Shown piece after piece: positions 37,792-49,599 of a stretch of 64,000 bases of DNA. Numbering within the stretch: the stretch's first letter is position 1; the number at the start of each line of letters is the position of its first letter. The notes beneath the pieces are model-generated. The model made no database searches, was not told where the DNA came from, and saw nothing but the letters and a program-made list of their open reading frames with translations. The stretch is from Pollenia angustigena (lineage: Eukaryota; Arthropoda; Insecta; Diptera; Polleniidae), in the NCBI GenBank assembly GCA_930367215.1, contig OV884059.1:19244945-19308944 (forward strand). Reading direction: 5' to 3'. Both the position numbers and the translations under genes were made by a program.

Positions 37792-39578
37792 TATTTATTT
37801 ATTTATTTATTTCATTTATTTGGAACTTCTACAACAAAACATGGGTTTTAGTGAGTAGAAATCTAATGAAGTTATGATCAAAAGTATTTATCAATAACAT
37901 AAAAATATACAAAATAATAACATAAAACAGGTATATTATTTAAACAATTAATAGGTATGTTGGTATAAAATATAACAAAAGTGAAAAAAAAAGAATAGTG
38001 AAATACATTTTTATATACGAAAACAATATTGAGAGCGATAATAATAACGTTAGTTATTTATGAATAAAATCTAAATAACTGTTGCTTGAAATGCAGGGCG
38101 CTGCTGGTTTCTTTAATTGTTGAGGGAAGATTGTTCCAGAGACGTATTGCAGTTATAAAAAATTGCCATTCCGAAACTAGCGTGCGGTGTCTAAATTGAA
38201 TAAAATTCTTGTTCCTTCCGAGGCGACTAAAATTTAAACGATTATAGAGATAATTTGGTTCACGAGTGGTTATAATTTTATGCAGATAAACAAGAGTTCG
38301 TATTTTCAACAAGTCTTCAAATAGCACACCGTATATTTTTTTTGAAAACGGGGTAATATTAATATAATTGCCATCACTGACATAATTTTTTATGCCATAA
38401 GCATATCTCGTAATGTTGTTAAACGCTACCTTTAACTTATGTTTGCTATTTGAATCACAACTTGCGAAGATTTCACATCCATAGGTAAGGACTGGTATTA
38501 GATATGTTTTCGCAATTAGTATTCGAATCTTCATTGGTGTTACACATTGTGTTTGCCATAGTGTTCTAAGTATTGAGTAAGTTCTGCCACAAGCAAATGT
38601 TACATGATCTGACCAAGTGAGTGTATTGTTAAAAATTAGACCAAGATTTTTTGCCTTATCAACTATTTCAATTTGTTGGTCGTTGATACAAATTTTAGGA
38701 CGTTGATCTATTTTCTGGGTTCTCCTTCGTATTATAATACATTTAGATTTTGAAGGATTTAAACTTAAACCATTTATATCTGCCCAATGCGCAACACGTT
38801 TGAGGTCTTCATTCAACTTGGCAGTACATGCCTCCATGTTTTGTTTTTTTGTGCTTATATATAATTGTACGTCGTCAGCATACAATCTAATACGGCAATG
38901 GTGTAACTTATCAGGTAAATCATTTGCATAAATTGAGAACAGTAACGGCCCGTGAATGGAACCTTGGGGAACGCCCCTTATAATTGGCAGAAACTGTGAA
39001 GATTTCAAACTTTTAGTTTCAACATACTGCATTCGACCTTCAAGGTAAGACGATATCAATTTAACCGAAGTTACTGAAAAATTCATAATTTTTTCAAGTT
39101 TTTGAGCTAATATTGTATGGTCCACTGTATCAAATGCCTTTGAATGGTCTAACAATATAAGCATTACTAAACAGCCATCATCCACTTCCTTTCTAATGTC
39201 TTCGGAAACATCAGTCAGAGCAGTAATGCAGCTATGGTTAGCTCGGAACCCAGATTGTTTTTCAGTAAGTAGATTGTTATTATTTATATATTGAACTATC
39301 TGCATACGTAAAAGTTTTTCAAATGCCTTTGACAGATATGGTAAAATAGCAATTGGCCTGTATTCAGTCGCAGATTTTGGTATTGGTAGAATTTTGGCTT
39401 TCTTCCATCTTAGCGGATAACTGCTTTTTGTTATTATTGTGTTGAAAATGTACGTTATAAATGGTAATAGTGGTTGAAGAATAATTTTTATGAAGTTTGG
39501 ATGAATGCCATCAATACCTGTTGCATTCGACTTGATAGAACAACAGCTTTTAAAAACGTCGAACTGGTTTACGCACTC
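37792..39578 (-). mobile_element. 5'-truncated LINE (CR1/L2-like group)
   Basis: The low side is a (TTTA)n tract (37789-37815), the 3' tail of the element on the minus strand. The empty site in unit 2 reads 'tatatcgagtttcggatataattc'. Here it is split as 'tatatcgagttt' and 'gatataattc', so two or so bases were lost and no target duplication is seen. It contains the reverse-transcriptase ORF below and about 240 bp of 3' untranslated sequence. Confidence 0.85.
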
Positions 39579-39590
39579 GATATAATTCAT
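38058..39590 (-). CDS. Non-LTR retrotransposon reverse transcriptase, 5'-truncated
   Basis: 510 uninterrupted codons. Motifs in order: 'GIDGIHPNFIK' (25-35), 'KKAKILPIPK' (63-72), 'YRPIAILPYLSKAFEKL' (77-93), 'LLDHSKAFDTVDH' (147-157, catalytic Asp), 'RGVPQGSIHGPLLF' (205-218), YADD (237-240, catalytic pair), then the thumb and a C-terminal part ending 'SEWQFFITAIRLWNNLP', typical of CR1/L2-like LINEs. The endonuclease and ORF1 are missing because of 5' truncation, so it cannot move on its own. The first codons (MNYI) lie in flanking receptor-array sequence, so the ATG is borrowed and not the element's own. The lack of stops suggests a young insertion. A related 3' fragment is at 23905-24534. 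Confidence 0.9.
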   Translation of the reverse strand: MNYIECVNQFDVFKSCCSIKSNATGIDGIHPNFIKIILQPLLPFITYIFNTIITKSSYPLRWKKAKILPIPKSATEYRPIAILPYLSKAFEKLLRMQIVQYINNNNLLTEKQSGFRANHSCITALTDVSEDIRKEVDDGCLVMLILLDHSKAFDTVDHTILAQKLEKIMNFSVTSVKLISSYLEGRMQYVETKSLKSSQFLPIIRGVPQGSIHGPLLFSIYANDLPDKLHHCRIRLYADDVQLYISTKKQNMEACTAKLNEDLKRVAHWADINGLSLNPSKSKCIIIRRRTQKIDQRPKICINDQQIEIVDKAKNLGLIFNNTLTWSDHVTFACGRTYSILRTLWQTQCVTPMKIRILIAKTYLIPVLTYGCEIFASCDSNSKHKLKVAFNNITRYAYGIKNYVSDGNYINITPFSKKIYGVLFEDLLKIRTLVYLHKIITTREPNYLYNRLNFSRLGRNKNFIQFRHRTLVSEWQFFITAIRLWNNLPSTIKETSSALHFKQQLFRFYS

Positions 39591-40023
39591 TGATAAAATT
39601 TAAAGGAAACTGCTGTTCATTTCGATTCTTAGATGGACTTAATTTTGCAATGGAAATTTTTACCGTTGTTAATAAAATAAGGCAACACATTCGTATAGCC
39701 AGAAAGCCAATTTTTGTCTGCTAAGCTCTATAAGACAGTCATGGTGGCTTCCGAAATAATCCATAAAATATGGGTAAACTGTGACAGAAATGGATTTTCG
39801 TATCAAAATTCTTAGATATTAACAGCACTGGTAAATTAAAACTTTCAGCACATCCTCTATTTCCTGCTGAAATTCTAAATGAAGCCAACACAGCATTCCC
39901 TTTTATACCGAGTTTCTGATTTAATTCATTGATGATATTTAAAGGAAAATTGTGTTCATTTTAATTTTTTTCTCATTTTTTTTTTTAAATTATTTTTGTG
40001 TTACAATAATATTTCCTTAATTA

Positions 40024-41545
40024 TACCCTCCACCACTAGTGGCGAAAGAGCGTATACTAAGTTTGGTATTCTGAATGCGCCTGTTTATTTATAATTACTA
40101 TGACTTATTAAAAGTTGATTCGTAATTTTGTTTAAATCTTGCAATTTTTCTATTTTTACTTCATAAATATCTGGAATGAATAGACTGGATTATTTGGAAA
40201 AATAGAAATTGGTCAATTTAAAACCATTAACAAACATCAGGAAGTAAATCAGTTTATTCCTAAAAGTTTTGATTTTAAAATTTGCCTGATATTGACAATT
40301 AAACAGTTTCAGAACATGTAAAGCGGATTCGCTTAAATCTATTTCATTCGTATAGTGTTGCCGTTAGTCAATAAAAGAAACTGTATATTTAAAAATCAAG
40401 TAGTAGCTAATTTTCCCAGAACGGTCTTTAAAAAGAGAGCAACGTGAAGGAATTGAAACAATGGGTGCTGCTAAAGGATATTGTTGAAAATCGTGTTCCA
40501 TAATTTCTCTCGAAATACTCTGTTAGATGTTTGACACGATAATTTTGCAACGAAAATTTGAACCGTTGTTAATAAAATAAGGCAAACTTTCTCATAGCCA
40601 GAACACCAATTTTTGTCTGCTAAGCTCCATAAGACAATCATGGTAGCTTCCGATATGATTCATAAAATATGGGTAAACTGTAACAGAAATTGATTTTCGT
40701 ATTAAAGTTCTTAGATATTAACAGCACTGGTGAATTCTAAGCTTTAAGCACATCCTCTATTTCCTGCTGAAATGCTAAAGAATATTGTTGAAAATTGTGT
40801 ACCATCATTTCTCTCGACATACTCTGTTAGATGTTTGACACGATAAAATTGCATGTACTTTGTACAAAGCTTAAAGCTGTAAAAACAACACAGCGACAAC
40901 CTGTTGGCGATATATACAATTCTAAGATATTAACGAATCTGCTGAATTCAAAGATTTCAGCACATCCTCTATTTCCTGCTGAAATTCTAGAGCAACCACA
41001 GCATTCCATTTTATATTGAGTTTCGGATATAATTCATTGATAATATTTAAAGCAAAATGTTGTTCATTTCGATTTTTTGATGGTCTTAGTTTTGCAATCG
41101 AGATTTTTACCGTTGATAATAAAACAAGGCAACACATTCGTATAGGCAGAAAACCAATTTTTGTCTACTAAGCTCCATAAGGCTGTCATAGTGGCTTCCG
41201 GAAAAATCCATAAAATATGGGTAAACTGTGATCGATACTGATTTTGGTATCAAAATTCTTAGATATTAACAGAACTGGTAAATTCAAAGCTTTCAGCACA
41301 TCCTTTATTTCCTGCTAAATTTTTATGTGAAGCAGCCACAGCATTCCATTTTATACCGAGTTTCTGATTTAATTCATTGATGATATTTAAAGGAAAATTT
41401 TGTTCTTTTCGATTTTCAAATGAACTAACATTTGCAATGGGAATTTTAACCGTTATTAATAAAATTGAATTTTTATAGAATTAATTTTTTAATTATCTTT
41501 TCTGTGACAATATAAACTTTTAAAGGGCTAATTTTTCCTTAATTA
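40024..41545 (-). pseudogene. IR-like unit 7
   Basis: A membrane block (40140-40380) is followed by linker stubs (40500-40545, 40800-40846) and three N-terminal segments (40560-41450). Frame 41137-40922 reads MCCLVLLSTVKISIAKLRPS and on to EFQQEIEDVLKSLN. Closest to units 5 and 10. Confidence 0.5.
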
Positions 41546-43158
41546 TACCCTCCGCCACTAGTGGCGAACAAGGGTATACTAAGTTTGATCTTTCGCCTAG
41601 ATTAATTATCACTTTGACATATTAAAAGTTGATGTGGAATTTGGTTTAAATTTTCCAATTTTACTATTTTTTGCTTAATAAATATCATGCATGAATAGAC
41701 TGGATAATTGGGAAAAATACAAATTTATCAATATAAAACGATTAACAAACATTAGGAAGAAAATCAGTTTGTGCATCAAAATTAAGATTGTAGAATTTGC
41801 CTGATATCGTCAGATTATCAGCGCCAAAACATATAGAGCGGATTTGCTTAAACTGCAAAAACACAAAACAGTAGTAGCAAAATGTAAATCTCAGTGGCTA
41901 CAGTGCAAGGATGGATAAAATAATGTTCCTGGCATAAGTGGTGGATAAGGTGCCGAAAACAAGCACTTTCATATTCCACATAACACAGCTACTGCTACAA
42001 GCAAAGGGATCGTAAATAAATTTTCCTATAGGCAGAATATCAAAGGTTTTATTGTTTACGTCCTGTTTGAGAACCCTTAATAAACGAAGGTTACACAATG
42101 ATTAACCGGAAGTTATGGTATTGTGCAAAGATTTTAATAATTTGAAAGGAAGGAATGGAGGAATGTATGCAATGGGCACTCCTAAATGATATTGTTAAAA
42201 ATCTTGTACATCATTTCTATCGACATACTTTGTTAGATGTTTGACACGATAAACTGTTATGCTGGGCACAGGTTGGCAAGTAAATAATCCTTTATTTGCG
42301 TTATAAAAAACAGAAAACCAAGTTTTCACTGCTAAGCTCCACAAGTCTGTCATGCTGGCTTCCGGAATTATCCATAAAATATGGGTAAACTGTTAAGGTT
42401 TTAAAAATTGCATTTACTTTGTACAAAGCTTTATGCTGTAAAAACAACACAGCGAGAACCTGTTGGCGATACATATATAAAATTCCAAGATATTAACGAA
42501 TCTGCTGAATTCAAAGATTTCAGTACATCCTCTATTTCCTGCTGAAATTCTAGAGCAACCACAGCATTCCATTTTATATTGAGTTTCGGATATAATTCAT
42601 TGATAATATTTAAAGCAAAATGCTGTTCATTTCGATTTTTTGATGGTCTTAGTTTTGCAATCGAGATTTTTACCGTTGATAATAAAACAAGGCAACACAT
42701 TCGTATAGCCAGAAAACCAATTTTTGTCTACTAAGCTCCATAAGGCTGTCATAGTGGCTTGCGGAAAAATCCATAAAATATGGGTAAACTGTGATCGATA
42801 CTGATTTTGGTATCAAAATTCTTAGATATTAACAGAACTGGTAAATTCAAAGCTTTCAGCGCATCCTTTATTTCCTTCTGAATTTTTATGTGAAGCAGTC
42901 ACAGCATTCCATTTTATACCGAGTTTCTGATTCAATTCATTGATGTTGTTTAAAGGAAAATGATGTTCGTTTCGATTTTCAAATAGACTTACATTTGCAA
43001 TGGGAATTTTTTTCGTGATTAACAAAATATTTCATTTACAAAATTTAGTCTTAATATAATTAATTAATTTTTTAATTATCTTTTCTGTGACATTATAAAC
43101 TTTTAAAGGGTTTAGAAATGTATTTTTTTTTTGTATTACAATAATTTTTCCTTAATAA
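41546..43158 (-). pseudogene. IR-like unit 8
   Basis: Membrane block 41650-42100, linker stub 42235-42275, two N-terminal segments. Frame 42700-42431 is open for 89 codons from MCCLVLLSTVKIS. The high-side segment (43025-42822) is a partial repeat with a different frame. Confidence 0.5.
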
Positions 43159-44675
43159 TACCCTCCGCCAATAGTGGCGAACAAGGGTATACTAAGTTTA
43201 ATCTTTCGCCTAAATTAATTATCACATTGACATGTTAAAAATTATGTTTAAATCTTCCAATTTTTGCTTAATAAATATCTTGCATGAATAGACTGGATAA
43301 TTTGTAAAAATAAAAATTTCTCAATATAAATCCATAAACAAACATTAGGAAGTAAACCAGTTTGTGCATTAAAGTAAAGATTTTAAAATTTGCCGTATAT
43401 CGTCTGGTTAACAACGCCAGAACATATAGAGCGGATTTGCTTAAATCTATTTCATTCGTATAGTGTTGCCGGTAGTAAATAAAAGAAACTGCAAAAACAC
43501 AAAACAGTATTAGCAAAATGTAAGTCCCCGTGGCTACAGTGTAAGGAGGGATAAAATATTGTGTTCCTGGCATGGGTGGTAGATAAGGTGCCGAAAACAA
43601 GCACTTTCATATTCCGCATAACATAGCTACTGCTACAAGCAAAGCGATCGTAAAAAACTTTCCTATATGCAGAATGCTTGAGAACCCTTAATAAACGAAG
43701 ATAACACAATGATTAACCGGAAGTTATGGTATTGTGCAAAGATTTTAATAATTTTAAGGGAAGGAATGGAGGAATGTATGCAATGGGCACTCCTAAATGA
43801 TACTGTTAAAAATCTTGTACATCATTTCTATCGACATACTTTGTTCAATGTTTGACACGATAAATTGTTATGTTGGGCACTGGTTGGTAAGTAAATAGGC
43901 CTTCATTTGTGTAACACAAAACATTCGCATAGCCAGAAATCCAATTTTTGTCTGCTAAGTTCCACAAGTCTGTCATGCTGGCTTCCAGAATTATCCATAA
44001 AATATGGGTAAATTGAAGCTTTCAAAAGATTTTCGACCATTGCATGTACTTGGTACAAAGCTAAAAGATGTAAAATCGACAAAGTGAGAACCTGTTGGCG
44101 ATATACTAAATTGATGTTCGCATCAAAATTCTAAGATATAAACAACAATGGTAAATTCAAAGGTTTCAGCACATTCTCTATTTCCTGCTGAAATTCTAGA
44201 GCAATCACAGCATTCCATTTTATATCGAAATTTATATTTAATTCATTGATGATATTTAAAGAAAAATTCTGTTCATTTCGATTTAAAGATGGACCAAATT
44301 TTGCAATGGAAATTTTTACCATTGTTAATAAAATAAGGCAACACATTCGTATAGCCAGAAAACCAATTTTTGTCTGATAAGCTCCATAAGACAGTCATGG
44401 TAGCTTCCGAAATAATCCATAAAATATGGATAAACTATGACAGAAATTGTTTTTCGCATTAAAGCTCTTAGATATCAACAGCACTGGTAAATTTAAAGCT
44501 TTCAGCATATCCTCCATTTCCTGTTGAAATTCTAAATTAAGAAAACACAGGATTACATTTTATACCAAGTTTCTATTTAATTCATTGATGATATTTAAAG
44601 GAAAATTGTGTTAATTTTAATTTTTTTCATTTTTTTTTTAATTTTTTTTGTGTTACAATAATTTTTCCTTAATTA
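43159..44675 (-). pseudogene. IR-like unit 9 (TM1 to TM3 in one frame)
   Basis: Frame 43600-43268 runs through TM1 ('YFIPPYTVATGTYILLILF'), 'YYRQHYTNEIDLSKSALYVL' and TM3 ('KLVYFLMFVYGFILRNFYF') without a stop. This spacing, about 40 residues between the membrane segments and YGFI..NFY at TM3, is the best evidence for the ionotropic-receptor fold. Upstream, 43709-43603 carries 'YDRFACSSSYVMRNMKVLVF' in a neighbouring frame, so one frameshift separates it. N-terminal frame 44346-44131 reads MCCLILLTMVKISIAKFGPS. After 'SLFMQDIY' the similarity to receptors stops. Confidence 0.55.
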
Positions 44676-46273
44676 TACCCTCCACGACTAGTGGCGAAAG
44701 AGCGTATACTAAGTTTGGTATTCTGAATGCGCCTGTTAATTTATAATCACTTTGACTTATTAAAAGTTGATGCGTAATTTTGTTTAAATCTTGCAATTTT
44801 TCTATTTTTACTTTATAAATATCTGGAATGAACAGACTGGATTATTTGGAAAAATAGAAATTGGTCAATTTAAAACCATTAACAAACATCAGGAAGTAAA
44901 TCAGTTTATTCCTAAAAGTTTTGATTTTAAAATTTGCCTGATATTGACAATTAAACAGTTTCAGAACATGTAAAGCGGATTCGCTTAAATCTATTTCATT
45001 CGTATAGTGTTGCCGGTAGTCAATAAAAGAAACTGTATATTTAAAAATCAAGTAGTAGCTAATTTTCCCAGAACGGTCTTTAAAAAGAGAGCAACGTGAA
45101 GGAAGTGAAACAATGGGTACTGCTAAAGGATATTGTTGAAAATCGTGTACCAGAATTTCTCTCGAAATACTCTGTTAGATGTTTGACACGATAATTTTGC
45201 AACGAAAATTTGTACCGTTGTTAATAAAATAAGGCAACACTTTCTCATAGCCAGAACACCAATTTTTGTCTGCTAAGCTCCATAAGACAATCATGGTAGC
45301 TTCCGATATGATTCATAAAATATCAACTGTGACAGAAATTGATTTTCGTATTAATGTTCTTAGATATTAACAGCACTGGTAAATTTAAAGCTTTAAGCAC
45401 ATCCTCTATTTCCTGCTGAAATGCTAAAGAATATTGTTGAAAATCGTGTACCATCATTTCTCTCGACATACTCTGTTAGATGTTTGACACGATAAACTGT
45501 TATGTTGGGCACAGGTTGGCAAGTAAATAATCCTTTATTTGCGTTATAAAAAACAGAAAACCAATTTTTCTCTGCTAAGCTCCACAAGTCTGTCATGCTG
45601 GCTTCCGGAATTATCCATAAAATATGGGTAAACTGTTAAGGTTTCAAAGATTTCAGCACATCCTCTATTTCCTGCTGAAATTCTAGAGCAACCACAGCAT
45701 TCCATTTTATATTGAGTTTCGGATATAATTCATTGATAATATTTAAAGGAAAATGCTGTTCATTTCGATTTTTGTATGGTCTTTGTTTTGCAATCGAGAT
45801 TTTTACCGTTGTTAATAAAACAAGGCAACACATTCGTATAGCCAGAAAACCAATTTTTGTTTCCTAAGCTTCATAAGGCTGTCATAGTGGCTTCCGGAAA
45901 AATCCATAAAATATGGGTAAACTGTGATCGATATTGATTTTGGTATCAAAATTCTTAGATATTAACAGAACTGGTAAATTCAAAGCTTTCAGCACATCCT
46001 TTATTTCTTGCTGAATTTTTATGTGAGCATTCCATTTTATACCGAGTTTCTGATTTAATTCATTGATGATGTTTAAAGGAAAATTATGTTCGTTTCGATT
46101 TTCAAATGGACTTACATTTGCAATGGGAATTTTTTCCGTGATTAACAAAATATTTCATTTACAAAATTTAGTTTTAATATAATTAATTTTTTAATTATCT
46201 TTTATGTGACAATATAAACTTTTAAAGGGTTTAGAAATGCATTTTTTTGTATTATAATTATTTTTCCTTAATT
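44676..46273 (-). pseudogene. IR-like unit 10
   Basis: Membrane block 44800-45060; frame 45596-45393 reads MTDLWSLAEKNWFSVFYNAN and on through QPVPNITVYRVKHLTEYVER, showing the linker in one frame. N-terminal segments at 45833-45636 and 46148-45882. Confidence 0.5.
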
Positions 46274-47200
46274 ATACCCTCCGCCAATAGTGGCGAACAC
46301 GGGTATACTAATTTTGATCTTTCGCCTAAATTAATTATCACATTGACATGTTAAAAATTATGTTTAAATCTTCCAATTTTTGCTTAATAAATATCTTGCA
46401 TGAATAGACTGATAATTTGTAAAAATACAAATTTCTCAATATAAAACCATAAACAAACATTAGGAAGTAAATCAGTTTGTGCATTAAAGTAAAGATTTTA
46501 AAATTTGCCTGATATCGTCTGGCTAACAACGCCAGAACATATAGAGCGGATTTGCTTAAATCTATTTCATTCGTATAGTGTTGCCGGTAGTAAATAAAAG
46601 AAACTGCAAAAACACAAAACAGTATTAGCAAAATGTAAGTCCCCGTGGCTACAGTGTAAGGATGGATAAAATATTGTGTTCCTGGCATGGGTGGTAGATA
46701 TGGTGCCGAAAACAAGCACTTTCATATTCCGCATAACATAGCTACTGCTACAAGCAAAGCGATCGTAAAAAACTTTCCTATAGGCAGAATATCCAAGGTT
46801 TTACTGTTCACGTCCTGTTGGCGATATACTAAATTGATTTTCGCATCAAAATTCTAAGATATAAACAACACTGGTAAATTCAAAGATTTCAGCACATTCT
46901 CTGTTTCCTGCTGAAATTCTTGAGCAATCACAGCATTCCATTTTATATCGAAATTGGTATTTAATTCATTGATGATATTTAAAGGAAAATGCTGTTTATT
47001 TCGATTTAAAGATAGACTTAATTTTGCAATGGAGTTTCGATTTAATTCATTGATGATATTTAAAGGAAAATGGTGTTCGTTTCGATTTTCAGATGGACTT
47101 ACTTTTGCAATGGAAATTATTATCGTTATTAATAAAATATAGCATTTATAAAATTTAATTTTTATAGAATTTATTCTTTAATTATCTTTTCTTTGACACT
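46274..47200 (-). pseudogene. IR-like unit 11 (upstream end of the array)
   Basis: Frame 46715-46338 (125 codons) covers TM1 to just past TM3, like unit 9. Behind it only truncated N-terminal segments remain (46820-47130). The array ends near 47200 in AT repeats. Confidence 0.5.
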
Positions 47201-47264
47201 ATAAAATTTTAAGGTCTTAGATATATTTATATATATATTTTTTTGTTACAATAATTTTTCATTA

Positions 47265-47400
47265 ATTATGCCTTCCACCACTAGTGGTGAATGGGGTTAT
47301 ACCAAGTTTGTCATTCCGTGTGAAACTTTGTATATCCATGTAAAACCCCATAGCAAATATACATATATTCTGGGTCCTTGAGTAATTCTTAGTCTGATAT
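47265..47400. repeat. Dispersed fly repeat ('ccaccactagtggtg..gtcattccg')
   Basis: 'atgccttccaccactagtgg' followed by 'ccaagtttgtcattccgt' and 'atatattctgggtccttgag' is a well-spread higher-fly repeat sequence. It resembles, but is not the same as, the palindromes that mark the borders of the receptor array. Confidence 0.55.
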
Positions 47401-48552
47401 AAATCTGTAGTGCATACGGATAAGGCCGTACCCTATCCTGTGGAGTTCTTTAATACACTATACCCAGCTGATCTTCCGTCTCACACACTTATCCTCAAAG
47501 TGCGTTCGTGATGCAACTCAGGAATCCCAATCCACTCAAGTTGTGCAATGGGATGTGATTGCGCGTGGAAACCATACATAAAACTTAGTAGTAACCATTA
47601 TATTGACCGGCTGCGGTTGATGTGAATATACCACGGATACCTATTACAACGAATTTAATGCAATATCCATATCTGTTTCGACATGACTATAATCAAAACA
47701 AGTAATTTTATTAAAAAATGCGGTTAAAAAATTTCGAACATTTCAACATTACGAACGCAAATATCAAAAACACCCACTTGATGTTTTGTTGTCGTTTACA
47801 ATTTTAAATAAAAAAAAGCATATAAGTTAACACCTTGAACGTTGAAAATGGTATTTCAATAAATGACACTTTCGTTTTGCCAAACTGTGGGAACTTCCGC
47901 TCCCAATAAATTAATTGCTTTAAAATAAATAAAGTAATTTCCAAATAATTGCATCGAGCAGTAGCTGTTGACCAACTTACCTGCAGCGCACCGTTACGGC
48001 AGAGAGAAGCAGAACCCCACATAATATAAATTTTAGTTCTTTCCTCAATTAAACATGTAAAAAGATTATAATAAAATTTTGAATAAAAAAATTATATTTT
48101 TTTTAAATTTTAAACTTTATTAAAATTAATTTATATAAACAACTAAATAAAAAAATTGAAAACAAATGGTAAGAACGTCCAAAATTGTATGTTAATAATT
48201 GTTTTGTTAGTAATTTAATTGTAGTTTAAAAAATCAAACAGAGTACACGAAGGAGAATCCTGAGCTAGCCAGAGGCAAGCCAGTGTTTGATGCAAGCAAA
48301 TTTACGGAAGATGAGCAACAGAAAACTGTGCAAAATAGTAAACGCCGCGGCCGTTGGTCCAGAACAATGTTAACAATAATACCAACAAGTATTTCAGAAG
48401 TGGCCTTTTTATTTTTTTTTTATTTTATTTAATATTTTGAGATCTATGGATTAATCCTTACGGCCTAATACACTTAATTATTTAACTTAAGTAAAATATT
48501 ACGTTTAACAATGTTTACATCTAGTGAAAAATACACAAATTCAAACATTTCA
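47401..48552. other. No recognised gene
   Basis: A short plus-strand frame near 48243-48400 reads 'ENPELARGKPVFDASKF', faintly like the start of Myb/SANT-like domains of Harbinger companions; too weak to call. The rest is AT-rich. Confidence 0.35.
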
Positions 48553-49251
48553 TTAAATCAACAACAGTTTTCTAAATGGGTCTGCCATGTTATACTGTAC
48601 CGTACGTCGCGGAATATTAAATGAAAAACTACTTAATAAAAAATTGAAGTATGCTTTTCCACTTATTAAGTTAAGTATATATGCGACATTTAGCATAACT
48701 TTGCGACTTTTCAGTATGGGCAAACGTATTAAGGATAATCTTGCAGAGTATGAGGGGAGATTATCATATCCTCGATATGTACGTCTCAGGCAAAAAAGCA
48801 AGAATTATTTTTGAATGTATTCAATATGATCATTATGAATCATATAATATGGATCCCATACAATCGAACCGTATTCCATGATTGGTCTAATGAGAGATGT
48901 GTAAAGTTGTTTAGTGACGAAAGAATCATTGAATTCTTTCGCCCAACGTTTAATAAAAGCCAGAGTACAACGATCGCTGTTGACTATCCAATTTTACATC
49001 CAGTAAGATGCCAAGATCGATTTATAGTCACAAAGTTTATATTTATTTAAAATAGTACTACGTTTTCTAAAAAAGCGCATATGTTTACATTTCATTAGGT
49101 TTAATTCCATTAGGTTATTTTTAAACCAATTATAAAAGGTATCTAAGTCTTTTTGGACATAAATGTGGTCTAAAGAGTTCCTGGAGTTTAAAAATATTTT
49201 TACATCGTCTGCGAACATTAGCATATGTGAATGGTTAATAATTTCAGGCAT
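48553..49251 (-). pseudogene. LINE reverse-transcriptase fragment (Jockey/I-like)
   Basis: The minus strand begins 'HMLMFADDVKIFLNSRNSLD', where FADD is the catalytic reverse-transcriptase box. It continues 'LDTFYNWFKNNLMELNLMKC' (thumb), 'LIRPIMEYGSIVWDP' in another frame (about 48890), then 'YDNLPSYSARLSLIRLPILK' in a third (frame 48801-48553). These are consecutive parts of one LINE polymerase separated by two frameshifts. Upstream palm motifs are absent. Different subgroup from the 38058-39590 LINE. Confidence 0.75.
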
Positions 49252-49319
49252 GGTTTATATAGTATCAATAAGTAGTGAACAAATGGAATAAAACCTTACA
49301 AAAACACTTTATAATTTTA

Positions 49320-49430
49320 CCACATTTGCATTATTTGTTACGATTTCATATGGGGCATATGGTAAATTATGGACCGATCTCCACTAAATTAAACGTGTGA
49401 TTTTTAATCCTATAAAACGATATATATATA
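49320..49430. repeat. Single unit of the 20.6-21.2 kb repeat family
   Basis: 'gcattatttgttacgatttc', 'gtaaattatggaccgatctc' and 'cctataaaac' in the same order as in 20760-21240. Confidence 0.6.
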
Positions 49431-49599
49431 CTTATGTCTTTCTTCTGTGGTTCTTGGGTTTCTATAAAGCGTCATAAGGTAAGATTTTACCCCCATAATC
49501 ATAAAAAAAAATTTGGATTTCTTAAAGGTTAATTGAACAAATTTTCATACAGAGATAAAGGCAAATATAAATTGACATATGTACAATAGACTTACCTAG

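Larger units (their letters stand above)
36701..40023 (-). pseudogene. IR-like unit 6, split by a LINE
   Basis: Frame 37434-37057 (125 codons) is the near-identical twin of 31601-31224, differing by about three residues. N-terminal segments at 37470-37790 are cut by the LINE (37792-39578) and resume at 39579-39960. The unit has no TATACCCTCC border on its low side, like unit 2, its twin. Confidence 0.5.
29771..47200 (-). repeat. Tandem array of ~11 truncated ionotropic-receptor-like units
   Basis: Units of 0.7-1.8 kb repeat head to tail. Each runs, from high to low coordinates, through an N-terminal segment (MCCLILLTTVKISIAK.., 'LDIKWNAVVALEFQQEIEDV'), a linker ('MTDLWSLADKNW..QPVPNITIYRVKHLTEY'), a pre-membrane block ('YDRFA.SSS..MRNMKVL'), TM1 ('YFI.PYTVATGTYILLILF') and a TM3-like segment ('KLVYFLMFVYGFILRNFYF'). 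The order and the 'YGFI..NFY' and 'P.pN.Ti' motifs suggest divergent insect ionotropic receptors of the Ir20a-like type. All units end after TM3: no second ligand-binding lobe or TM4. Eight borders carry the same TATACCCTCC palindrome. N-terminal segments are themselves repeated two to four times within units. Confidence 0.55.

Noticed and set aside
43268..43600. Reading the receptor-array frames as working single-exon genes
   Set aside because: The N-terminal, linker and membrane parts lie in different frames and the C-terminal half is missing in every unit.
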